A stretch of DNA of 64,000 nucleotides from Streptomyces sp. ICBB 8177 (GCF_003144095.1 NZ_NSKH01000003.1:444086-508085), one strand, 5' to 3'. Positions 25,716 to 35,208 are shown, counted from the stretch's first letter. Translations and numbers: made by a program. The notes: generated by a model not told the origin, from the sequence alone.

Positions 25716-25752
25716 GAAGGGCCCCGGAGGAAACGATCCTCCGGGGCCCTTC
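25716..25752. terminator. bidirectional terminator between bioY and permease
   Basis: A perfect 16-bp inverted repeat (GAAGGGCCCCGGAGGA, loop AACGA, complement) lies between two convergent genes, 34 nt after bioY and 17 nt after the permease stop. Confidence 0.85.
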
Positions 25753-25768
25753 GCCGTCGTCCGCGGGG

Positions 25769-27208
25769 TCAGTCCTGCGGTGCCCGCTTGCGCATCCGGT
25801 CCCGCACCACCGCCACGACCAGCACGATCGCCGCGGCCAGCAGCGACATGACCATCTGCTCGCGACCGCTGGAGTCGGTGAACATGTAGCCGATCACGAA
25901 GAGGATCAGCGCGATCGTCGCCCAGGTCAGGTACGGGTAGCCCCACATCCGCACGGTCAGCCGCTCCGGGGCCTCCCGCTCGATGATCCGCCGCATCCGC
26001 AGCTGCGAGAAGCAGATGACCAGCCACACGAACAGCGCGACCGCGCCGGAGGAGTTCAGCAGGAACTGGAAGACGGAGTTCGGATAGGCGTAGTCGAAGA
26101 AGACCGCGACGAAGCCGAAGACCACCGAGGACAGGATCGCCACCGCGGGCACGCCGCGCGAGGTGGTCCTGGTGAACGCCCGCGGCGCGTCCCCGCGCCC
26201 GCCGAGCGAGAACGCCATCCGGGAGGCGGTGTAGAGCCCGGAGTTGAGGCAGGAGAGCACCGCGGTCAGCACGATCACGTTCATCGCCTGACCGGCGTGC
26301 GCGATCCCGATGTGGTCCAGCACCGCCACGTACGGGCTCTTGGCGACCGCCGGGCTGTCCCACGGCAGCACGCTGACGATGATCAGGATCGAGCCCAGGT
26401 AGAACACCGCGATCCGCCAGATCACGCTGTTGGTGGCCTTGGTGACCGCCTTGCGCGGGTCGGGCGACTCGCCCGCGGCCAGCGTGACGATCTCACTGCC
26501 CATGAAGGAGAAGACCACCAGCAGCACACCGGTGAGCACCGCGCCCGGGCCCTTGGGGAAGAAGCCGTGGTGCCCGGTGAGGTTGGTCAGTCCCACCGCC
26601 TGGTCGTGCGTGCCCGGCAGCACGCCGAACGCGGCCAGCCCGCCCAGCACCACGAACGCGGCGATCGCCACGACCTTGATGCCGGCGAACCAGAACTCGA
26701 ACTCGCCGTAGGAGGCGACCGAGAAGAGGTTGGTGGCGGTCAGCACGACCATCACGATCAGCGCCCAGGCCCACTGCGGCACCGCGGAGACCCAGCCGTG
26801 CAGGATGCCCGCGCCCGCGGTCGCCTCGACCGCCAGCACCACCACCCAGAAGAACCAGTACAGCCAGCCGATGGTGAAGCCCGCCCAGCGGCCGAGCGCC
26901 CGGTCGGCGTACGCGGAGAACGAGCCGGAGACCGGGTGGGCCGCGGCCATCTCGCCCAGCATCCGCATCACCAGGACGACCAGCGCGCCCACCAGCGCGT
27001 AGGACAGCAGGATCGCCGGGCCGGCGGCCGCGATGCCCGCGCCCGACCCCACGAACAGGCCGGCGCCGATCACCCCGCCGATGGCGATCATGGACAGGTG
27101 GCGGTTCTTCAGTCCGGCCTGGAGGCCGTGCCCGGTGGGGGCGGAAGCGGCGGTTCCGGGGTGACCGGAGTCCAGGCCGTCCTTTGTTACGGGTGGCTGC
27201 GCGCCCAT
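25769..27208 (-). CDS. amino-acid permease (APC superfamily), second copy
   Basis: A 479-aa transporter with 12 predicted spans and the same signatures as its neighbour: MIAIGGVIGAGLFVGSGAGI, GEFEFWFAGIKV and the C-terminal MRRIIEREAPERLTVRMW loop. ATG 27208 (MGAQPPVTKDG) follows GAAGGAAA with good spacing; a longer frame upstream is not needed. It is probably a tandem paralogue of the gene at 23366-24769, with bioY between. Substrate unknown. Confidence 0.93.
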   Translation of the reverse strand: MGAQPPVTKDGLDSGHPGTAASAPTGHGLQAGLKNRHLSMIAIGGVIGAGLFVGSGAGIAAAGPAILLSYALVGALVVLVMRMLGEMAAAHPVSGSFSAYADRALGRWAGFTIGWLYWFFWVVVLAVEATAGAGILHGWVSAVPQWAWALIVMVVLTATNLFSVASYGEFEFWFAGIKVVAIAAFVVLGGLAAFGVLPGTHDQAVGLTNLTGHHGFFPKGPGAVLTGVLLVVFSFMGSEIVTLAAGESPDPRKAVTKATNSVIWRIAVFYLGSILIIVSVLPWDSPAVAKSPYVAVLDHIGIAHAGQAMNVIVLTAVLSCLNSGLYTASRMAFSLGGRGDAPRAFTRTTSRGVPAVAILSSVVFGFVAVFFDYAYPNSVFQFLLNSSGAVALFVWLVICFSQLRMRRIIEREAPERLTVRMWGYPYLTWATIALILFVIGYMFTDSSGREQMVMSLLAAAIVLVVAVVRDRMRKRAPQD

Positions 27209-27384
27209 GCGCCGTTTCCTTCTCTCTCGGGTCACGAGTTCAGGCATGGAATCGCAGGCGTGACCGCGAATGGAATACCTGTGTCCGAATCGTTGCGTCC
27301 ACTACCCGTTTGTGTCACCGGTATGTGCGGAGGGTGTCGCGGGGGTCCGCGCGGGGCCGCCGGGGCGCATGACAGACTGCACGC

Positions 27385-27876
27385 ATGCGCGTGTACCTCG
27401 GCTCCGACCATGCCGGTTACGAACTCAAGAACCACCTCGTCGAATGGCTCAAGGGCGCCGGCCACGAGCCGGTCGACTGCGGCCCGCACGTCTACGACGC
27501 CCAGGACGACTACCCGCCCTTCTGCCTGCGCGCCGCCGAGCGCACCGCGGCGGACGACGACGGCGCCCTCGGCATCGTGATCGGCGGCTCCGGCAACGGC
27601 GAGGCCATGGCCGCCAACAAGGTCAAGGGGGTGCGCGCGGCCCTGGCCTGGAGCGAGGAGACCGCCGCCCTCGGCCGCGAGCACAACAACGCCAACGTGG
27701 TCAGCATCGGCGCCCGCATGCACACCACCGAGGAGGCGGTGCGCTTCGTCGAGGTCTTCCTCGACACCCCGTTCTCCGAGGGCGAGCGGCACATCCGCCG
27801 CATCGACATGCTCAGCTCCTACGAGCTGACCGGCAAGCTCCCCGAGATCCCGGCGCACCACCCGCGCCAGGACTGA
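27385..27876 (+). CDS. rpiB: ribose-5-phosphate isomerase B
   Basis: A 163-aa cytosolic enzyme that interconverts ribose-5-phosphate and ribulose-5-phosphate in the pentose phosphate pathway. Family motifs: GSDHAGYELK (residues 6-15), the active-site loop GGSGNGEAMAANK, and the phosphate-binding REHNNANVVSIGARM. It is the actinobacterial longer type (LacA/RpiB). ATG 27385 has no ribosome binding site but CAGACT ends 6 nt upstream, so it may be leaderless. The Nei-type glycosylase gene follows after 7 nt. Confidence 0.96.
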   Translation: MRVYLGSDHAGYELKNHLVEWLKGAGHEPVDCGPHVYDAQDDYPPFCLRAAERTAADDDGALGIVIGGSGNGEAMAANKVKGVRAALAWSEETAALGREHNNANVVSIGARMHTTEEAVRFVEVFLDTPFSEGERHIRRIDMLSSYELTGKLPEIPAHHPRQD

Positions 27877-27883
27877 GCGGCGC

Positions 27884-28693
27884 ATGCCGGAGGGGCACAC
27901 CATCCACCGGCTGGCCGCCGACCACCGCGAGCGGTTCGGCGGCCGCCCGGTGCGGGCGTCCAGCCCGCAGGGCAAGTTCGCGGACGGCGCCGCCCTCGTC
28001 GACGGCCAGGTGCTCGACGGCGCCGAGGCGCACGGCAAGCACCTGTTCCTCGACTTCGGCCCCACCGGCTGGATCCACGTCCACCTCGGCCTGTTCGGCA
28101 AGTACGCGCACGGCCCCGGAACCGCGCCGCCCGCCGGCGACACCGTGCGGCTGCGGCTGACCGGCCCCGGCGGCTGGGCCGACCTGCGCGGGCCGACCGC
28201 CTGCGAGCTGATCACCGACGCCGACAAGGCCGCGATACACGACCGCCTCGGCCCCGACCCGCTGCGCGAGGACGACGACGGCGAGCGGGCCTGGACCCGC
28301 ATCTCCCGCAGCCGCACCACGGTCGCCGCGCTGCTGATGGACCAGAAGGTCGTCGCGGGCGTCGGCAACGTCTACCGCGCCGAAGTCCTCTTCCGGCACG
28401 GCATCGACCCGTACCGCACCGGCCGTGAGCTGCGGCGCGCCGAATGGGACGCCGTCTGGGACGATTTGGCGGCCCTGATGCGCGAGGGCGTGAAGGCGAA
28501 CCGCATCGACACCGTCCGCCCCGAGCACACCCCCGAGGCGATGGGACGGCCGCCCAGGGTGGACGACCACGGCGGCGAGGTCTACGTCTACCGGCGCGCC
28601 GGGCAGCCCTGCCTGGTCTGCGGCACCGAGGTGCGCACCGCCGACCTCGGCAACCGCAACCTCTTCTGGTGCCCGCGCTGCCAGAGCCGCTGA
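27884..28693 (+). CDS. Fpg/Nei-family DNA glycosylase
   Basis: A 269-aa base-excision repair glycosylase/AP lyase. The processed N terminus MPEGHTIHRLA gives the catalytic Pro2 and Glu3. A helix-two-turn-helix (TTVAALLMDQKVVAGVGNVYRAE) and the C-terminal zinc finger (CLVCGTEVRTADLGNRNLFWCPRC) follow. GHT after the PE matches Nei2-type actinobacterial enzymes that act on oxidised pyrimidines. It starts 7 nt after rpiB and is co-transcribed. Confidence 0.94.
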   Translation: MPEGHTIHRLAADHRERFGGRPVRASSPQGKFADGAALVDGQVLDGAEAHGKHLFLDFGPTGWIHVHLGLFGKYAHGPGTAPPAGDTVRLRLTGPGGWADLRGPTACELITDADKAAIHDRLGPDPLREDDDGERAWTRISRSRTTVAALLMDQKVVAGVGNVYRAEVLFRHGIDPYRTGRELRRAEWDAVWDDLAALMREGVKANRIDTVRPEHTPEAMGRPPRVDDHGGEVYVYRRAGQPCLVCGTEVRTADLGNRNLFWCPRCQSR

Positions 28694-28787
28694 AACCCGG
28701 GCCCGCGGGCCCGCGGCGATTTTCGGCCAGAAGCACCGCGCGCGACGACGACGGCCCACGCCCACGCCCGCGCCGGGCCCGCGCCCG

Positions 28788-30038
28788 TCAGAAGCCGTGC
28801 GGCAGCCACGGCTCCACGTCCGAGCCGAACGCCAGGGACGCCGCCGCCAGCGCGCCCGGCCGCTCCTCGACGACCCGCCCGGCCCCCGCGAGCGACGCCA
28901 GCGAAGGACCGCCCAGGTAGGCGGCGGCCAACGCGCCCGTCGGCAACGACAGTTCGGCCGCGTCCGAGGTCCGCTCGCACACCGCGCCCTTCGCGTCCCC
29001 GGTCAGCCGCCAACGCCCCGCGTTCCACGGGCAGAACGCGTCCGCCACCTCCAGCACCACGTCCACCGGCGCCGCGTAGGCCCGCGCCGACAGGGCGGCG
29101 CCGAGGTCCACCAGCCGCAGGTGCAGCGAGTCCACCACGCGCAGGCGCAGCCGCCGGATGTCGGGGACCAGGTGCAGCAGCGGGTCGTCGACCGGCCGGT
29201 CGCGGCACGTGAGTGCCGAGACCAGGTCCAGCGCGAACAGGTAGCGCCACAGCGCCGCGTACGAGGCCGCGTCCAGCGCGTCGACAACCTCCACCCGCGC
29301 CGTGCCGTCCTGCCCGCCGGGGGAGTGGTCGAGCCGCGTGGCGTACCGCGCGTAGCCGCTCACCCGGCCGTCCCGCTCGGCCAGCACGCACACCCGTTCC
29401 CCGAATCCCTCGCGATCGCGCTCCGGATCGAGCAGCGGCAGCTCCTCCCAGCCCGGCCGCCGCGCGAGCATCCCCGGCCTGCGCGGCACCAGCGCCGCGT
29501 ACACCGCCTCGCAGGCCCCGAGCGCCTCGCGCGGGTCGGCCAGCCGCAGCCGCACGTCGTCCGTGCCCTGCGGCCCGACCGGCGCCACCCGCCGCGTCTC
29601 CGCCTCGATCCGCAGCTTCCGGGTCGCCACGCCGTACCCGAACCGTCCGTAGATCGCCGGTTCCGAGGCGGTCAGCACCGCCAGCGACTCCCCGCGCTCG
29701 CGCACGTCGTCCAGTTGCCGCCGCATCAACGAGGTCAGCACCCCGCGCCGCCGGTACGTCGGGGTCACCGCGACCATCGTCACCCCGGCCGCCGGGACCA
29801 CCATCCCGCCAGGCACCGACAGCCGGAACGAGAACGCCGAGGCGCCGCCCGCGACCACGTCGCCGTCCAGGGCAACCAGTGACCGGTCGCACTCGGTCAG
29901 CCCGCGCCACAGCGCCCGCTCCTCGGGAGCTTCGGGCGGACCGCCGAAGGCCCGCTCCAGGGCGCCGTACCACTCCTCCCACCGCCCGGGATCCAGCACC
30001 TCGATGCGCGGCCCGGTCGTCTGCGCTGCTGTCGTCAT
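28788..30038 (-). CDS. GNAT N-acetyltransferase, Eis type
   Basis: A 416-aa protein of the enhanced-intracellular-survival type: two GNAT domains and a C-terminal sterol-carrier-like domain. The acetyl-CoA motif is VAVTPTYRRRGVLTSLMRR (about 93-111). The catalytic Tyr region is IYGRFGYGVA. The chain ends in Phe (EPWLPHGF), as in Eis enzymes that use the C-terminal carboxylate. Such enzymes acetylate aminoglycosides or lysine side chains; the natural substrate here is unknown. Confidence 0.93.
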   Translation of the reverse strand: MTTAAQTTGPRIEVLDPGRWEEWYGALERAFGGPPEAPEERALWRGLTECDRSLVALDGDVVAGGASAFSFRLSVPGGMVVPAAGVTMVAVTPTYRRRGVLTSLMRRQLDDVRERGESLAVLTASEPAIYGRFGYGVATRKLRIEAETRRVAPVGPQGTDDVRLRLADPREALGACEAVYAALVPRRPGMLARRPGWEELPLLDPERDREGFGERVCVLAERDGRVSGYARYATRLDHSPGGQDGTARVEVVDALDAASYAALWRYLFALDLVSALTCRDRPVDDPLLHLVPDIRRLRLRVVDSLHLRLVDLGAALSARAYAAPVDVVLEVADAFCPWNAGRWRLTGDAKGAVCERTSDAAELSLPTGALAAAYLGGPSLASLAGAGRVVEERPGALAAASLAFGSDVEPWLPHGF

Positions 30039-30180
30039 ACCCCCTGCCTACCAGCGCCCTCAGCTGTCGCCCACCGAATTTCCCGCGCCCGCCCCCGGGA
30101 CCCGTCCGGCGCCGCGAGCCCGGTCCGGATCCAGCCGGTACCCGGCGGGTCGCGAATCGACGCGCCGCCGAACGGGTGGA

Positions 30181-30186
30181 TAGGGT
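30181..30186 (+). promoter_or_regulatory. leaderless -10 box for PP2C phosphatase gene
   Basis: TAGGGT ends 8 nt before the ATG at 30195, without a ribosome binding site. Confidence 0.5.
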
Positions 30187-30194
30187 CGCCGCAC

Positions 30195-31355
30195 ATGACT
30201 GACGGGCGGGTGACCGCGGAGGGTATCGTGGCGCGGTGGCGCGGGGCGCTGCACCGGGCCAGGACCGTCCTGCGCAAGTCCGCCGTCGACTACTTCCGGG
30301 GCGACGCCGCCGAGTGGCTGCCGCTGACCACCCTGCTGCTCACGGTGCCCGCCCTCGCCTGGACCACCACCGTGCTGCCCGCCTGGTGCCCGCCCACCGC
30401 GCTGGTCTTCCCCATGCTGCTGGGCGGGCTGCTGCTGCGCCCGGCGAGCCTGCTGCTGCTCTACACCGCCGCCGCCACCGCGCTCGTCGTCGAGGACGCC
30501 GTCCTCGGGCCCTACCCGGTCGCCGCCGCGCGGGCGGTGACCCCGGGCACGGTACTGGTGGTCAGCGCGGTCGCGTTCGCCGGGCTGCTGATCGCGCAGT
30601 TCCGCAGCAGGGTCGGCGTGCCCTGGCGGCGCGGCGGCACCATGCTGTTCGACCTGCGCGAACGCATCCGCGTCCAGAGCCAGTTGCCCGAACTGCCGCC
30701 CGGCTGGCACGCGCAGATGGCGCTGCGCCCGGCCGGCGGGCAGTCCTTCTCCGGCGACTTCGTGGTCGCGGGCCGCACCGGCGGCGGCGAGATCCTGGAG
30801 GCCGTCCTGACCGACGTCTCCGGCAAGGGGATGGACGCGGGCTCGCGGGCGCTGCTGCTGTCCGGCGCGTTCGGCGGGCTACTCGGCTCGCTGCCGCCGC
30901 ACCGCTTCCTGCCGGCCGCCAACGGCTATCTGCTGCGGCAGGACTGGGACGAGGGGTTCGCCACCTCGATCCACCTGGTGCTCGATCTCGACAGCGGTGA
31001 CTACGAGTTGCTCTCCGCCGGCCACCTGCCCGCCGTCCAGCTGCACGCGGGCACCGGACGCTGGGAGGAGAAGGCGGCCGAGGGACTGATGCTCGGGGTC
31101 CTGGACGAGGCCCAGTTCGACGGCGTGAAGGGGACGTTGCGACCGGGCGACGTACTGCTGCTGTTCACCGACGGACTGGTCGAGGCGCCCGGCCGCGAAC
31201 TGGCCGAGGGGATCGACCGCTTGATCGGCGCGGCGGACCGTTTCGTGGCCCGCGGCTTCGACGGCGCGGCCTGGCCGCTGATCGACGCGGTCGCCAAGGA
31301 CGTCAACGACGACCGTGCCCTTTTGATCATCTCGCGTGACCGATTGGCCAGTTGA
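30195..31355 (+). CDS. membrane PP2C/SpoIIE-type serine phosphatase
   Basis: A 386-aa protein: cytoplasmic N terminus, three to four membrane spans (about residues 45-140: TLLLTVPALAWTTTV, LVFPMLLGGLLL, VLVVSAVAFAGLLIA) and a SpoIIE phosphatase domain (about 170-385). Metal-binding Asp residues are in SGDFVVAG, TDVSGKGMDAG and FTDGLVEAPG, with DDRALLIIS at the end. Streptomyces has dozens of these, often acting on anti-sigma-factor antagonists. No GAF/PAS sensor is seen; the membrane part may be the sensor. Confidence 0.92.
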   Translation: MTDGRVTAEGIVARWRGALHRARTVLRKSAVDYFRGDAAEWLPLTTLLLTVPALAWTTTVLPAWCPPTALVFPMLLGGLLLRPASLLLLYTAAATALVVEDAVLGPYPVAAARAVTPGTVLVVSAVAFAGLLIAQFRSRVGVPWRRGGTMLFDLRERIRVQSQLPELPPGWHAQMALRPAGGQSFSGDFVVAGRTGGGEILEAVLTDVSGKGMDAGSRALLLSGAFGGLLGSLPPHRFLPAANGYLLRQDWDEGFATSIHLVLDLDSGDYELLSAGHLPAVQLHAGTGRWEEKAAEGLMLGVLDEAQFDGVKGTLRPGDVLLLFTDGLVEAPGRELAEGIDRLIGAADRFVARGFDGAAWPLIDAVAKDVNDDRALLIISRDRLAS

Positions 31356-31483
31356 CCCCGTGTCAATGCGTGGTCGGGTCCACTGGAGGGCGCGTTGGTG
31401 GCACGATGGACGGCGCGGGGGAGCACGGTGGCGGCGCACCCCCGGTCCGGTGTGAGGCGTAGCGAGCGAGGATGTGATCCCTG

Positions 31484-31678
31484 GTGGCCATCTCCCTGTC
31501 CGTAGTGGTGCTGTTGGCGGTCGTGCTGGCGGTGATGATCCGCAGTGGGTCCATCAAGGGCGGAGGGGCGATCGTGGCGATCCTCTTCGGCTTCTTCCTG
31601 GCGTCGACCGGCATGGCCCCCGGCATCCAGCGCTTCCTCAACTCACTGGCCAGTTCCATCGCCCAGATAAAGTTCTGA
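31484..31678 (+). CDS. small membrane protein, hypothetical
   Basis: A 64-aa protein with two predicted membrane spans (ISLSVVVLLAVVLAVMI and GAIVAILFGFFLASTGMA) and an amphipathic end (IQRFLNSLASSIAQIKF). GTG 31484 has GAGGA about 11 nt upstream, longer than usual. Similar small proteins are found in other Streptomyces; function unknown. Confidence 0.72.
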   Translation: MAISLSVVVLLAVVLAVMIRSGSIKGGGAIVAILFGFFLASTGMAPGIQRFLNSLASSIAQIKF

Positions 31679-31797
31679 GCCCCGCCTGCCCCCGCCGGGC
31701 GCGCGTATGCCGCGCGCCCGCGTTCCCGCGCGCCGCCCCGTACGGGCTCGGCCCTGGCCCGTACGGTGAGCGTGGGACGACGAGCGACGAGAGCCGC

Positions 31798-32189
31798 ATG
31801 ACCGTCACGTCCACGCGCCTGCTGTCGGGGGAGGCCGAGGACGGCGCCTGGATCGAGCGGGTCTTCGCCCTCGCCGAGCGCGAGGCGCCCGAGGACCTCA
31901 CGCTCGAACTCGTCGAAGGGGAGATCGTCGTCAGCGGCGCTCCTGACGGCAACCACGAGCGGATCGTCTCCCGCGTCAACCGGCAGATCACCCGCTGAAG
32001 TGCAAGCGCCACTGCTGCGCCCGCGCGGACATCCCGCTGTACCTGCCGGCCGACCGCGAGCGCCGCGAGGCGGTCCTCTTCTCCGACCCCGAAGCGGGCG
32101 ACCACACCCGGCGCCTCACGTTGCCGTTCGGCAAGGACGTCGACCTGCCGGAGCCCTTCGGCTTCGCGCTCTCCACCGCGGACTTCTGA
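31798..32189 (+). pseudogene. Uma2-family endonuclease remnant (internal deletion and frameshift)
   Basis: The first 66 codons (31798-31998) encode the start of a Uma2 protein (LTLELVEGEIVVSGAPDGNH, then IVSRVNRQITR) and stop at TGA 31996. From that point another frame encodes the family's C-terminal end (KRHCCARADIPLYL ... REAVLFSDPEAGDHTRRL ... PFGFALSTADF) to TGA 32187-32189. The roughly 60 central residues, including the PD-(D/E)xK acidic residues, are missing. Normal family length is about 190 aa. The decay looks recent, because both parts keep strong codon bias. Confidence 0.82.
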
Positions 32190-32202
32190 CCGCCGGAAAC
32201 AC

Positions 32203-32230
32203 GAAGACCCCCTGTCACCAGGGGGTCTTC
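32203..32230. terminator. terminator between Uma2 remnant and tRNA-Gly
   Basis: Perfect 10-bp stem GAAGACCCCC / GGGGGTCTTC, extended by a T-A pair, 10 nt from the 3' end of the minus-strand tRNA. Confidence 0.75.
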
Positions 32231-32239
32231 GGCTTGCAG

Positions 32240-32310
32240 AGCGGGCGACGGGAATCGAACCCGCGTAGCCAGTTTGGAAGACTGGGGCTCTACCATTGAG
32301 CTACGCCCGC
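32240..32310 (-). tRNA. tRNA-Gly (anticodon UCC)
   Basis: A 71-nt cloverleaf on the minus strand. Acceptor stem GCGGGCG pairs with CGCCCGC; D arm AGCTCAATGGTAGAGC; anticodon stem CCAGT/ACTGG with loop CTTCCAA giving anticodon TCC; T arm GCGGGTTCGATTCCCGT. Discriminator base is T and CCA is not encoded. Confidence 0.96.
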
Positions 32311-32445
32311 AACGGCCAGTCATTCTGGCACACCGAATCGTAGCCGGTCGATCCGCCCCCCGTCGCCACCCCGTCCCGCGTCACCGTCGCCATAATGTGG
32401 CGGCCGACGCGTGCGGAGGCATGTACTCTACGTGTCGCACTGAAA

Positions 32446-32519
32446 CGGGGTGTGGCGCAGCTTGGTAGCGCGTCCGCTTTGGGAGCGGAAGGCCGTCGGT
32501 TCGAATCCGGCCACCCCGA
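32446..32519 (+). tRNA. tRNA-Pro (anticodon UGG)
   Basis: A 74-nt cloverleaf. Acceptor CGGGGTG pairs with CACCCCG; D arm GCGCAGCTTGGTAGCGC; anticodon stem TCCGC/GCGGA with TTTGGGA loop giving TGG; T arm GTCGGTTCGAATCCGGC; discriminator A. CCA follows directly at 32520-32522 and is probably encoded. A -10-like TACTCT lies at 32424-32429. Confidence 0.96.
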
Positions 32520-32691
32520 CCATTTGTTCGAGTCTTTCCGGGCGGCGGGACAGCTCTGCCGTGGCTACCGGTACTATGCAAGCTGGCCCTGTACACGGGG
32601 CGACGTAGGGGCGCGGGACTCCGGGAAGCCCCAGGCAGTACGTCTCGTCGGCCACGCAGACCCCCAAATGTCAGCCCAAGGAGACCCAACC

Positions 32692-34086
32692 GTGAAGAGC
32701 GCCGTCGAGACTCTGAACCCCACCCGGGTTCGACTCACCGTCGAGGTGCCCTTCGAGGAGCTCAAGCCCAGCCTCGACGCGGCGTACAAGAAGATCAACC
32801 AGCAGGTCACGGTGCCGGGATTCCGCAAGGGCAAGATCCCCGCGCGCATCATCGACCAGCGGTTCGGCCGCGGTGCGGTCCTCGAAGAGGCCATCAACGA
32901 CGCGTTGCCGAAGTTCTACACGGAGGCGGTCAACGAGGGTGAGCTGAACGTCCTCGGACAGCCCGAGATCGACATCACCGAGTTCAACGACAACGAGGAG
33001 CTGAAGTTCACCGCCGAGGTGGACGTCCGCCCCGCGATCGAGATCCCGGACTTCTCCGGCATCGAGGTCACCGTCGACGCGGTCGAGGTCTCCGACGAGG
33101 ACGTCGAGCAGTCGATCGAGCAGCTGCGTGAGCGCTTCGCCTCCACCTCCCCGGTCGAGCGCGCCGCCGCCGACGGCGACGTGGTCGTGGTCGACCTCGA
33201 GGCCAGGGTCGACGGCGAGGTGCTGGAGGACGGCGTCGCCAAGGGCGTCAGCTACACCATCGGCTCCGGCCAGCTGCTCGACGGCATCGACGAGGCCGTC
33301 ACCGGCCTGGAGGCCGGCGGCTCCGCCACCTTCACCTCCGAGCTCAAGGGCGGCTCGGCGGCCGGCAAGAACGCCGAGGTCAAGGTCGACGTCACCGCCG
33401 TGCAGGCCCGCGAGCTGCCCGAGCTGGACGACGACTTCGCCCAGCTGGCGAGCGAGTTCGACACCCTCGAGGAGCTGCGCGCCGACAGCGTCAAGCGCCT
33501 GGAGCGGATGAAGAAGTACGACCAGGCCACCCAGGCCCAGGAGAAGGTGCTCGACGCCCTCCTGGAGCTCGTCGAGGTCCCGGTCCCGGAGAAGCTCCTC
33601 AAGGACGAGGTCGAGACCCGCAAGCACAACCTGGAGCACCACCAGTTCCCGATGATGGGGCTGACCTGGGAGAGCTTCCTGGAGCGCGAGGGCAAGACCC
33701 AGGAGGAGTACGACGCCGAGGTCGAGGAGCAGGCGAAGAAGGGCATCAAGACCCAGTTCGTCCTGGACGAGCTGGTGAAGAAGGAAGAGCTGTCGGTCAA
33801 CCAGGAGGAGCTCACCGAGCACCTCATGCGCCGCGCCGCCTCCTCCGGCATGAGCCCCGACCAGTTCGCCCAGGCCGTCGTCGAGGGCGGCCAGGTGCCG
33901 CTGCTGGTCGGCGAGGTCGCCCGCGGCAAGGCCCTGGCCACCGTGGTCGAGGGCGCCAAGGTCGTCGACACCAACGGTGCCGAGGTCGACCTGGACGACG
34001 AGGAGGAGGACGAGACCGCCGAGACGGTCGAGGCCACCACCGAGGAGACCGCGAGCGCCGAGAGCGCCGAGGACACCGAGGCCTGA
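32692..34086 (+). CDS. tig: trigger factor, ribosome-associated chaperone and PPIase
   Basis: A 464-aa protein that shields nascent chains at the ribosome exit. GTG 32692 ([15 protein letters not shown]) has AAGGAG with 8 nt spacing. The ribosome-binding signature is [12 protein letters not shown] (about residues 44-55). The FKBP-like PPIase domain follows (about 155-245, [18 protein letters not shown]) and then the helical C-terminal domain. The tail (from about 425) is very acidic ([14 protein letters not shown]), as in Streptomyces trigger factors. It precedes the clp genes, the usual order. Confidence 0.97.
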   Translation: MKSAVETLNPTRVRLTVEVPFEELKPSLDAAYKKINQQVTVPGFRKGKIPARIIDQRFGRGAVLEEAINDALPKFYTEAVNEGELNVLGQPEIDITEFNDNEELKFTAEVDVRPAIEIPDFSGIEVTVDAVEVSDEDVEQSIEQLRERFASTSPVERAAADGDVVVVDLEARVDGEVLEDGVAKGVSYTIGSGQLLDGIDEAVTGLEAGGSATFTSELKGGSAAGKNAEVKVDVTAVQARELPELDDDFAQLASEFDTLEELRADSVKRLERMKKYDQATQAQEKVLDALLELVEVPVPEKLLKDEVETRKHNLEHHQFPMMGLTWESFLEREGKTQEEYDAEVEEQAKKGIKTQFVLDELVKKEELSVNQEELTEHLMRRAASSGMSPDQFAQAVVEGGQVPLLVGEVARGKALATVVEGAKVVDTNGAEVDLDDEEEDETAETVEATTEETASAESAEDTEA

Positions 34087-34445
34087 CAGCCACCCCACCG
34101 GCGCCCCGGGGCGGACCACCCCCGGGGAGCCGCCGGTCCGGCGAAGGTCGACCGGTACTCCTGCCGCACCACGTACAACGGGCCCGAGCACGCATACGCG
34201 CGTGTCCGGGTCCGTTGTCGTACCGGCGACGGCACCGTCACCACAGCCTGCGCTCACAGCGAACAGTTCAGCGTGCGGGATCGCTGGGCCCGACCTGCGC
34301 GTTAGGGTCCGTAGTAACGAGGGCAGGGGAGACCCTTGAACGAAGCCGGAGCACGATGCGGGAACGCAGCGGCGAGGCTCTCCCCGGCACTCAGGTCAGA
34401 ACGCGAAGACGGTGTGTCGCCGTCCGACAACGAGCAGGTGGATAC
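34087..34445 (+). promoter_or_regulatory. tig terminator region and clpP1P2 promoter region
   Basis: No gene is seen in these 359 bases. An imperfect GC-rich hairpin (about 34098-34137) may end tig. A ClgR-type box is at 34251-34264, and the -10-like TAGGGT at 34303-34308 lies 39 nt beyond it. The transcript leader would be about 130 nt; an in-frame ATG at 34356 with CGGAG could extend ClpP1 by 30 residues. Confidence 0.5.
34251..34264 (-). promoter_or_regulatory. ClgR-type binding site upstream of clpP1
   Basis: Read on the minus strand the sequence is GTTCGC-TGTGA-GCG, an exact match to the GTTCGC-N5-GCG motif reported for ClgR, the activator of clpP1clpP2 in Streptomyces. It is about 40-50 bp upstream of the -10-like TAGGGT, a normal activator distance. 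Confidence 0.7.
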
Positions 34446-35084
34446 GTGACGACTCCGCAGATCCAGACGCCGGGACATCTGATGCCCACCGCGAACGGCG
34501 CGCCGGCCGGAGCCGGCCTCGGCGACGCGGTCTACAACCGACTGCTCGACGAACGCATCATCTTCCTCGGCCAGGCCGTGGACGATGACATCGCGAACCG
34601 GATCTGCGCGCAGATGCTGCTGCTCGCCGCGGACCCGGACAAGGACATCTACCTCTACATCAACTCGCCCGGCGGCTCGGTCACCGCCGGCTTCGCGATC
34701 TACGACACCATGCAGTACATCAAGAACGACGTGGTGACGATCGCGATGGGCCTGGCGGCCTCCATGGGCCAGTTCCTGCTGACCGCGGGCACCCCGGGCA
34801 AGCGCTTCGCGCTGCCCAACGCGGACATCCTGATGCACCAGGGCTCGGCGGGCCTGGGCGGCTCCGCGTCCGACATCAAGATCCAGGCCGAGCAGCTGCT
34901 GCGCACCAAGAAGCGCATGGAGCAGCTGACCGCCATGCACAGCGGCCAGACCGTCGAGACGATCAACCGGGACGCCGACCGCGACCGCTGGTTCACCGCG
35001 GAAGAGGCCAAGGAGTACGGGCTGATCGACCAGGTGATGCACACCGCCGCCGACGTGCCCGGTGGCGGCGGCACCGGCGCGTGA
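34446..35084 (+). CDS. clpP1: ATP-dependent Clp protease proteolytic subunit 1
   Basis: A 212-aa serine peptidase subunit that forms the Clp chamber with ClpP2 and is fed by ClpX/ClpC. The nucleophile Ser is in [10 protein letters not shown], the His in ILMHQGSAG, and the Asp lies later near [10 protein letters not shown]; the oxyanion loop is [14 protein letters not shown] 34446 has AGGTGG upstream; the peptide upstream (RAGGYV) is also conserved in some relatives, so an earlier start is possible. clpP2 follows after 124 nt. Confidence 0.95.
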   Translation: MTTPQIQTPGHLMPTANGAPAGAGLGDAVYNRLLDERIIFLGQAVDDDIANRICAQMLLLAADPDKDIYLYINSPGGSVTAGFAIYDTMQYIKNDVVTIAMGLAASMGQFLLTAGTPGKRFALPNADILMHQGSAGLGGSASDIKIQAEQLLRTKKRMEQLTAMHSGQTVETINRDADRDRWFTAEEAKEYGLIDQVMHTAADVPGGGGTGA

Positions 35085-35208
35085 CCACCGCGGGAGAGCG
35101 CCCGGGCCCCTCGTGGCCCGCGGCGCCCGGCCCCCGCGTGTACCGCGCCGCAGTGACCGCACACCCCGTGTCCGCCCACGCCCCACTTCCAGGACGGTGA
35201 ACCCCACC

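Noticed and set aside
32240-32519. tRNA-Gly and tRNA-Pro as attachment sites of an integrative element
   Set aside because: No integrase, direct repeat of the tRNA 3' end or mobile-element gene is seen near them.
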